Source: Planctomycetaceae bacterium
GTDB lineage: Bacteria > Planctomycetota > Planctomycetia > Pirellulales > UBA1268
Assembly: GCA_003509235.1 (NCBI GenBank)
Contig: DONH01000112.1
Span: 1 to 8,169, forward strand
DNA length: 8,169 bases
Direction: 5' to 3'
Made by a program: the position numbers and the translations under genes. Each line of letters opens with the position of its first letter. The stretch's first letter is position 1. Positions 1-5,843 of this stretch are shown piece by piece. The notes beneath the pieces are model-generated. The model saw nothing but the letters and a program-made list of their open reading frames with translations. It made no database searches and was not told the DNA's origin.

Positions 1-166
1 TATCTATGATACATAAAAATTTGCAATCCATCGATAATATCGCGACGCGGCGGGTGGCGCGTGGCCACCAAGCGCTCGACTGTGTCCGCAGATCGCGATA
101 GACGTCGCGTGCACCGCGCGCTGACGTAGCGAACGGCCGATTCAAAGTTTGTGTAACACATTTACA
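1..166 (+). promoter_or_regulatory. Upstream region and 5' leader of RPL19
   Basis: This stretch has no convincing reading frame and leads into the RPL19 start codon. It is rich in CG-containing words such as repeated CGCG and GACGTCGCG. It holds a small perfect inverted repeat, GGTGGC (53-58) and GCCACC (64-69), separated by GCGTG. The 7-mer GCGTGGC at 59-65 overlaps this hairpin, 102 bases before the ATG, and recurs upstream of IMPDH and HPA. I see no clear TATA box. The start codon context ACAATGG has A at -3 and G at +4, which is favourable for eukaryotic initiation. Promoter function is inferred from position only. Confidence 0.4.
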
Positions 167-919
167 ATGGTTTCACTCAAGTTGCAGAAACGATTGGCGG
201 CCTCTGTGCTGAACTGCGGCGCCAGAAAGATCTGGATGGACCCTAACGAGGTACGTCGGCGTTAGTCTAGTAGTCTTGGTCTCGAACGGATTCGACGCTG
301 TGAGTACCAAACTACGCAACGGACTCATGGATCTTTTATTGTTGCGACTACATTTCTCACCCATTCCAATAGATCAACGAAATTTCCAGTGCCAACTCCA
401 GGCAGAACATCCGCAAGCTCGTGAAGGATGGTTTCGTCATCCGCAAACCCACGAAGGTGCGCAGTATGCCAGGATTACATTCGAACGTCTGACCGATTGT
501 GTTCATAGATTCACTCGCGCGCTCGCACTTGTCGAGAACAAGCGGCCAAGCGCCTTGGAAGGCACACGGGCTACGGTAAGCGCCGTGGTACTCGCGAGGC
601 TAGGTTACCTACCAAGGTTCTGTGGTTGCGACGTCACCGAGTGCTTCGTCGACTCCTGAAGAAGTACAGAGATGCGAAAAAAATTGACAAACACATGTAC
701 CACACCATGTATCTCAAGTGCAAAGGGAACGTGTTCAAAAACAAGAGAGTCTTGATGGAGGCTATCCATAGGGCTAAGGCGGAGAAGGCAAGAGAGAAGT
801 CCCTGGCTGATCAGTTTGAAGCTCGAAGAGCGAAGAACAGGGCGACTAGAACACGCAAAATTGCACGACGTGAAGATCGCATTGCAGCTGGCATCGCCGG
901 ATTGACGCAAGGAAAGTGA
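167..919 (+). CDS. RPL19: 60S ribosomal protein L19 (eL19), 3 exons, complete
   Basis: This encodes cytosolic ribosomal protein eL19, a structural protein of the large subunit. The exons are 167-250, 373-456 and 509-919 (TGA at 917-919), joining in phase 0 to give 192 residues, a normal length for the family. The family signature is continuous across the joins: [18 protein letters not shown] and WMDPNE in exon 1, then [14 protein letters not shown] and IRKPTK in exon 2. Exon 3 carries [33 protein letters not shown] and [13 protein letters not shown], then the basic helical tail. Wording such as KAEKARE and [11 protein letters not shown] resembles plant eL19. Introns are 251-372 (122 bases, GTACGT/TAG) and 457-508 (52 bases, GTGCGC/TAG). 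The gene is convergent with ERB1, another 60S-related gene, 98 bases away. Identity is very secure, and the splice sites are fixed by the conserved protein. Confidence 0.97.
251..372 (+). other. RPL19 intron 1, 122 bases, the longest intron in the window
   Basis: The donor is GTACGT and the acceptor CCAATAG. A candidate branch site CTCAC lies about 15 bases before the acceptor. This intron is more than twice the length of any other here, and it is the first intron of a ribosomal protein gene, a place where other eukaryotes often keep expression-enhancing sequence or a small nucleolar RNA. I looked for a C box (RTGATGA) paired with a D box (CTGA) and saw no convincing pair, so no RNA gene is called. 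Confidence 0.9.
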
Positions 920-1017
920 GCATCACTACACCGGCATCTATAGTCCACTTAGGCATCTTCTAGTGGTTGTCAATACAAAGGTTGTCATTTTTATTTTACT
1001 CTTCAATCATAGTCAGT
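920..1017. other. Tail-to-tail gap between RPL19 and ERB1
   Basis: Only 98 bases separate the RPL19 stop from the ERB1 stop, so both 3' untranslated regions and poly(A) sites must fit here or overlap the opposite gene. No reading frame of interest is present. The only recognisable signal is an AATAAA on the minus strand. Overlapping antisense 3' ends are likely by geometry but are not shown by the sequence. Confidence 0.6.
990..995 (-). terminator. Candidate AATAAA polyadenylation signal for ERB1
   Basis: Read on the minus strand, AATAAA begins 23 bases after the ERB1 stop codon, a usual distance for this signal. The flanking sequence is A-rich. No AATAAA was found just after the IMPDH or HPA stops, so this organism may not depend on the motif and the match may be chance. 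Confidence 0.3.
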
Positions 1018-2757
1018 TCATTCTGTGTATAGACAAACATGTTGGTTATTCGTGCAGAAAATCCAAGGTTGCGTCGGATGAAATTTGCAAGTCGGTGTCC
1101 CTAGAACTGCTTGAACATGTGCATCCAGCAACTTCAGTGGGATGACGGTTAGAGAAGCCATCAAATCACTGCTCATTGTGAAATGAAATAATTGAGTGCC
1201 CCCCGTTGATATTGTAACCGCAAAAAGTGGTAATTCACGATGAAAACTTATCGCTAATCCAGCACCGGCTTGTAGTTTGAGAACTTTGATTGGTGTGGTC
1301 AAGCTTGCGAAATTGTAAAATTGTATTCGTGAATCTGCACAACATACAATGACGTTCTGGCCAGAATCATCCACCGCAAATGTTGTAATTGAACTATTCC
1401 CTGCTTTCAGCCGATGTACCATCTTCTGTTCTCGGACGTCAAACACTCGAATATGTGTTCTTGTTGCGGTAAAAATGATAGGGTTTCTTGGATGAAAAGA
1501 AGCTTGGACAACACGATGTTGGGCAGATGAGAAAACGACTTGACTATTTCGTGTTGATAGCTGATGAACGCAAAGAGTGCCACTTTCACGTTCGGTAGAC
1601 GCAAAATAATCACCTTTTCTGTGCCAGTTGATAGAGCTGGGCGTGCCTGACATTCGAACAACCAAGCCATAACTCCTTCGTGACCATAACATTGGCATGC
1701 ACGGAGCTACGCATCGCTCGGTCATCATAAAATCATTCACCGCTGATATTATAAATATATCTCGGCCACTGCAAACAACAAGCTCTTGTTGAGATCCAGG
1801 ACGCCAAGATGCACAAATGACAGGCTCACTGAAATGCATAATGTACAAGCAGCGGCCACTATTGACTTCCCAAAACCGTAGCTCCCCGGTCGACCCCCCA
1901 GAACACAGCAGTTCACCAGTGTCATCAATCGATATACAGAGTACTTCTTTTCCATGGCTGTATCGCAACGATGATACCGAAGGAAAAGGCTTCAATGTGG
2001 CTAGTTGAGGGATTTCAGGCAGGATACTATCGGGGCTGGTGTGGACAACCTGCCTCTCCACTCTAGGACACAAGTATAGATCCAAGCACCGGTTAAATCG
2101 CTCTTTTATAAAATGTATATTTGTCATGAGTTGTCGTAATGATTTTACACACGAAGGGCCACGTGAACTCGTTGAAGCCAAGCCATACTCTGCTGGGGCA
2201 TTGTAAGACAACTCATTTCCGGCCCGCTTTGGCTTTGGTGCACGCTTGATCGCGTTTTCAGACATTTCATTTCCATCCCAAATATCAAACAAACGATAGA
2301 CTTGTTTGTCTTTTGCCACCGTGGGAGTGTCTATTCTTCTTCTAAGACGTCGTACCATGGATATGACTTTGCGCGCCTCGTGTCTAGAAGGTAAGAATCT
2401 ACGTTTTGGTTCTTGGGTCAGAGCAGGATCTCCTCTAGCCACATGTCTCGCCGCTAAATCACTACGTTCTACCGAAGTTGGTAGACGGCCAAAATTGATA
2501 CGTTGTATCATTTCAATCTCTCTTGACGAAAGCTGTAAACTGTAGCCACGCTGTACGTCGTATTGCCTTCTCCATGAACTGCTGTCGTCTATTGAACGCA
2601 GGAGTTGGTCTAAACGATCGCTTTCCCGGCCAGGAATCAACTTATACCCATCTTGTGAGTACCCGACGTGTCGCTGCTCGCGATACCACGCCCGGGGAAC
2701 ATCGCCAATATTGTTTAGATTATCAAGTGTGGCTTCTTGTTCGCCAGAAGCTTCCAT
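1018..2757 (-). CDS. ERB1: Ribosome biogenesis protein ERB1/BOP1, single exon, short N-terminus
   Basis: This is a nucleolar 60S assembly factor. In yeast and animals Erb1/BOP1 forms the PeBoW complex with Nop7/PES1 and Ytm1/WDR12 and is needed for 27S pre-rRNA processing. The 579-residue protein starts directly at the BOP1NT domain (about residues 19-265): VPRAWY at 20-25, HVGYSQDGYKLIP, WRRQYD, KRRFLPS near 118-124, DIWDGNE, RAPKPKRAGNELSYNAPAEY near 172-191, and the hallmark FIKERFNRCLDLYLCPR (216-232). A WD40 propeller follows from about residue 267, including SGGSTGELRFWEV, INWHRKGDYFAS, FHPRNPIIF and the C-terminal FHPTQPWIF (559-567). Family members are usually 730-850 residues and carry an acidic N-terminal region that is absent here. 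An in-frame TAA lies at 2769-2767, just before the ATG, so the frame cannot extend upstream without splicing. No intron is needed, unlike its neighbours. Start context ATCATGG has A at -3 and G at +4. Confidence 0.95.
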   Translation of the reverse strand: MEASGEQEATLDNLNNIGDVPRAWYREQRHVGYSQDGYKLIPGRESDRLDQLLRSIDDSSSWRRQYDVQRGYSLQLSSREIEMIQRINFGRLPTSVERSDLAARHVARGDPALTQEPKRRFLPSRHEARKVISMVRRLRRRIDTPTVAKDKQVYRLFDIWDGNEMSENAIKRAPKPKRAGNELSYNAPAEYGLASTSSRGPSCVKSLRQLMTNIHFIKERFNRCLDLYLCPRVERQVVHTSPDSILPEIPQLATLKPFPSVSSLRYSHGKEVLCISIDDTGELLCSGGSTGELRFWEVNSGRCLYIMHFSEPVICASWRPGSQQELVVCSGRDIFIISAVNDFMMTERCVAPCMPMLWSRRSYGLVVRMSGTPSSINWHRKGDYFASTERESGTLCVHQLSTRNSQVVFSSAQHRVVQASFHPRNPIIFTATRTHIRVFDVREQKMVHRLKAGNSSITTFAVDDSGQNVIVCCADSRIQFYNFASLTTPIKVLKLQAGAGLAISFHRELPLFAVTISTGGTQLFHFTMSSDLMASLTVIPLKLLDAHVQAVLGTPTCKFHPTQPWIFCTNNQHVCLYTE

Positions 2758-3606
2758 GATTGATTGTTAACAGGTCGTTCGTTCCTCTGCCAAAGCGAAC
2801 GCGTCCTTTGGAATAGCACTCAGCACAGGGTGATATATTCTCGATTCGCTCACGTTCCGGCCGTTTTGCTCTGTCGAGTTTGGCTTTCTGGATGGTGTCG
2901 TCCTCGAGACCGGCGGCGCAACAAAAAACATGCTTCTCTCGGTTTCATCGGAAAATCCAGAAGAAAATCCGTATCGGTTTTCCCAGTTTCTTCCATAATT
3001 AACTACCATGGCCAGAGTATGCCAAATGACTACAATATTTGTAAATTTGCGGTACACACAATTCGCCTCCGGTTGGTGAATAGAACGCTATTATCATTCG
3101 CCGTTCGTAACGCGTATTAGATATGTCGCTCCAATTGGCTAGCGCGATAACTTGTTCGTGCACGAGAAGCCGACCAAACCTTAAATTCACCTCAACAAGA
3201 AAACCAGAGTTTGGCCAACCTTGCAGCAAGAGACCAATTTCAAAAAAAGTCACTTCGTCGAGTGCATGTCGTCGGGTCACAGTAGTACCACATGTAAGTA
3301 TTTCTGCGAAGCAATGAACTTTTTTATCATCCAGCCATACCCTAGTCTCATTTACAAAATATTACTATACGAGAAGACTACGATCCAGTCATTTTATTCC
3401 TGTGTGTTAACTCCATTTTCATTTGTATGTACTCCCCAACCCTCGAGAATTTAGTTCTGACTGACAATTTCTGACAGCCTTGATTGTCGTATTTCTTCAG
3501 CGTAGGGTGAACGCAAAGGAGAGATAGAGGTACGAGTAGTTGTGTCTATTTCGTGTCTATTTTGCTGGCTTGCGTGATGTAAAAATATATTCTTTCTTCG
3601 CATAGA
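2758..3606. other. 849-base intergenic region between ERB1 and IMPDH, no confident gene
   Basis: Both flanking genes are on the minus strand, so this holds the IMPDH 3' untranslated region on its right side and the ERB1 upstream region on its left side. Several medium-length open frames exist on both strands, none recognisable. The most structured is on the plus strand: ATG at 3123, open to 3293, a GTAAGT donor at 3294, a possible TAG acceptor ending at 3345, then open to TGA at 3472-3474. On the minus strand 3361-2999 is open but has no early ATG, and ATG 2996 to TGA 2850 gives a 48-codon frame that starts acidic. None matches a family I know. The GCGTGGC word seen before the other genes is absent here. 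Confidence 0.5.
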
Positions 3607-5332
3607 TTACCAAGGGACTTTACTATAGCTGTGCATATCGTGGATGCCTCCTTCTTGTTGAGCCGCACCTGACCTGACCTCCATTGTCATTGTACCTGCA
3701 GACAAGGCAGCATGAGCCTTCCCAACAGAGTCTACACCAAGATCTTGGAATCCCTGCTTTACACCGTGAATAAGATATGGAATCATCGTACGCACAGAGC
3801 CCTTATCGCGCACAGTACCAGAAACACCTTGTGCGATCTTCAAATGGCCCGTTTCGCTCAAATATCTCGAATCGCTTCCCTTCTTCATTGCATCAAGGCT
3901 TCCCATACCTCGATACTTCTTCACACGTACACCGTCCTGGTAGAAGTAATGGCCAGGTGCCTCGGTACTACCAGAAAACATAGAACCACACATGGCGACA
4001 CTGCCTCCCAGGGTCAGTGCTTTCACGATGTGCCCACTGTTCTGAATGCCACCGTCTGCAATGATTGGAACATCAAACTGCTTAGCGATTTGGCCGACCT
4101 TGTACACCGCCGTTGCTTGACCCCGACCAACTGCGCAGACTTCTTGCGTCGTACAGATACTACCAGAGCCCATACCAACGCGAAGGCCGTCAGCACCGGC
4201 TTCCAGTAAACGCCTCGCCTGGTGTTGTGTCACAACATTCCCAGCAATGATATCAACACTGGGAACATTGTTTTTTAAGAACTTGATCATCTCCAACTGA
4301 TATATGGAGTCACCTTGCGATGAATCTAGGATGATTGCATTCACACCCGTATCTGCCAGGCTCTGTGCGCGGATTCTATCAGTATCACGGGTTCCAACGG
4401 CAGCACCACACAGTAACTTGCCACTTGTGTCAAGAGACGGTAACCCAGATGGTGGCCTACTCAGGCACTCTTTTACATTAACGCGGGTTAACAATCCAAT
4501 CAGGCATCCATTTTCATCCACAATCGGAAGTTTGCCACGTTTAGACTCGATTAGAATGCTTTCATTTTCCTTGAGACTCTTTGTTGAGAATCCCACGACA
4601 AGATCACTTGTGGCGGTCATCACTTCAGAAAGCGATGTGCTTCTATCTCTGATGAGATCAACATCGCGAGTAGTCACAAGGCCAAGCAAAGGGGCACGGG
4701 ACAAGCCACTTTCAGTGATACATGCCGAAGTGAAACCTCTTGAAGAACGCAATTCATCAAGATCACTTATTGTTGAGTTTGGACTCAAGATGGCTGGATT
4801 TGAGACATAACCTGCATTGTGCGACTTCACTTTTTTTGCATGATTGATTTGTTCCTCCAGCTGCGGTGAAAAGACGAACGTCAAGTAATTGTAAACAAAT
4901 TAGCAGGCAGGACGTACCGACATGTTGTAGTGTAAGAAACCCATCCCACCAACCTCAGCCATGGCAATGGCCATTTCGGATTCTGTAACTGCATCAAAAC
5001 GTTTTAAAAACCACATTGGATTAAGGGATATGCACCTTACCTGTATCCATTGGCGAACTTACCAATGGTGTTCGGATTGAAATGTTTTTACTCACCCTCG
5101 TGGAGAGATCAACCTGTACATATTTTAGTCAACTTCTTTCTTTTAACCTCTAGTACGAACCTGATCGGCTGCAAAGTGGATGAACCCAGGATGGAAGATG
5201 ACATCATCGTACGTATAGCAAAATCCTAAGCACGTGCGTTGTTGTGTCAGTCAGACATAGCAAAACATGTCATAGTTGAGATCTACCTTGGCTGAAAAGT
5301 GCTTCACCAGTGAAACCGTCGTGGGCGGACAT
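3607..5332 (-). CDS. IMPDH: Inosine-5'-monophosphate dehydrogenase, 5 exons, complete
   Basis: This enzyme oxidises IMP to XMP with NAD+, the committed step of guanine nucleotide synthesis. Exons on the minus strand are 5332-5287, 5225-5161, 5113-5041, 4988-4918 and 4860-3607, giving 502 residues (human IMPDH2 has 514). Introns are 61, 47, 52 and 57 bases in phases 1, 0, 1 and 0. Seen in order: DGFTGEALFSQGF then YTYDDVIF, PLVSSPMDTVTESEMAIAMA, GGMGFLHYNM, a CBS pair (Bateman module) at about 105-222, IILDSSQGD with Asp264, the catalytic loop GMGSGSICTTQEV with nucleophile Cys321, IADGGI, and MCGSMFSGSTEAPG. The flap has catalytic Arg417-Tyr418 (SRYLSE) followed by IAQGVSGTVRDKGS. All key residues are present. 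The start is the first ATG after an in-frame TAG upstream; its context is weak (T at -3). The C-terminus shows no peroxisomal SKL. It lies head-to-head with HPA across 511 bases. Confidence 0.97.
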
Positions 5333-5421
5333 CGAGCTAGAGAGCTGAAAATTTTCGTGGTACGTGTTGCAAGAAAAATGCAGCTACGACGTGAACCTGC
5401 AACAGTGGAGACCCGCGGCTT

Positions 5422-5445
5422 ATCACGCCATCACGCCGCCACGCC
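5422..5445 (-). repeat. Triple tandem 8-mer GGCGTGRY upstream of IMPDH
   Basis: Read in the IMPDH direction, three head-to-tail 8-base units occur without spacing: GGCGTGGC, GGCGTGAT and GGCGTGAT. They end about 90 bases before the IMPDH ATG. The first unit contains the 7-mer GCGTGGC that also sits upstream of RPL19 and HPA. Tandem copies at a promoter-proximal position suggest a transcription factor site. Chance duplication of a short word is the alternative. Confidence 0.45.
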
Positions 5446-5762
5446 AGCTTTTCCTTGCCCGAATTTTATGGAAGCGACCCTTTGTTGAAATTCGCTATCA
5501 CTTCGTCTTACGTTTTACTTTCCTATTTACGAATATTGCTCAAAAGAGCTAAAACCGTAGTTTTGTTAAAATCCACTTTGTTTTGGTAGAACGAAAAAGT
5601 TAGGCTGGGCTTATTAACGTGAAATATATCTCAATTTTCCGTTAACAACAACCCATGTTACGATTGAATACTTTTGGTACTCTGAATATGACTATCAGTG
5701 AGATGGTTTTTTCGGAAGCTTCGTTTTCCAGCGCAAGAGAACGGCGACCCGTTTAACGCTCT

Positions 5763-5769
5763 GCGTGGC
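5763..5769 (+). promoter_or_regulatory. GCGTGGC motif upstream of HPA
   Basis: GCGTGGC lies about 75 bases before the HPA start codon in the sense orientation. Equivalent sense-strand copies are at 59-65 before RPL19 and 5444-5438 before IMPDH. Function is inferred only from recurrence and position. Confidence 0.25.
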
Positions 5770-5843
5770 GTCGTACGTTCCCACCACACCACTTACATTT
5801 GCTTTAGTATTCAAATCAATTTCAGTTGTCATCGACGCGCAGT

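Larger units (their letters stand above)
5333..5843. promoter_or_regulatory. Shared divergent upstream region of IMPDH and HPA
   Basis: The start codons of IMPDH (minus) and HPA (plus) face away from each other across 511 bases, so both promoters lie here. Short open frames exist but none looks coding. The IMPDH side carries a triple tandem 8-mer at 5422-5445. The HPA side carries GCGTGGC at 5763-5769, about 75 bases before the ATG. The middle, about 5500-5700, is AT-rich (for example the stretch around 5550-5580 and TTAACAACAACCC near 5642). I see no clear TATA box at a standard distance. Whether the two genes share regulation cannot be read from the sequence. Confidence 0.55.

Noticed and set aside
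251..372. A snoRNA inside RPL19 intron 1
   Set aside because: Host gene and position are typical, but I could not find a convincing C box and D box pair or an H/ACA fold by eye.
2850..2996. A minus-strand 48-codon ATG frame starting MEETGKTDTDF, with a GTGAGC donor at 2853, considered as the missing acidic first exon of ERB1
   Set aside because: The available acceptors put it out of frame with ERB1, and a TAA lies directly before the ERB1 ATG. An upstream ORF remains possible, but a join to ERB1 could not be built.
2764..3120. A 118-codon plus-strand open frame upstream of ERB1
   Set aside because: It has no ATG at its start, is rich in Arg, Cys and Trp, and matches nothing known. The frame also appears to depend on shadowing of the opposite strand, so no coding support can be given.
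3294..3334. A 41-base intron alternative ending at CATCCAG
   Set aside because: It is shorter than any intron confirmed by protein conservation here (minimum 47). The 52-base alternative fits better, though neither is proven.
4304..4810. A 168-codon plus-strand frame opposite IMPDH
   Set aside because: It lies entirely antisense to the highly conserved IMPDH exon 5, and its translation is Ser/Arg-rich with no family resemblance, so it is a shadow frame. The same applies to 3712-4209.
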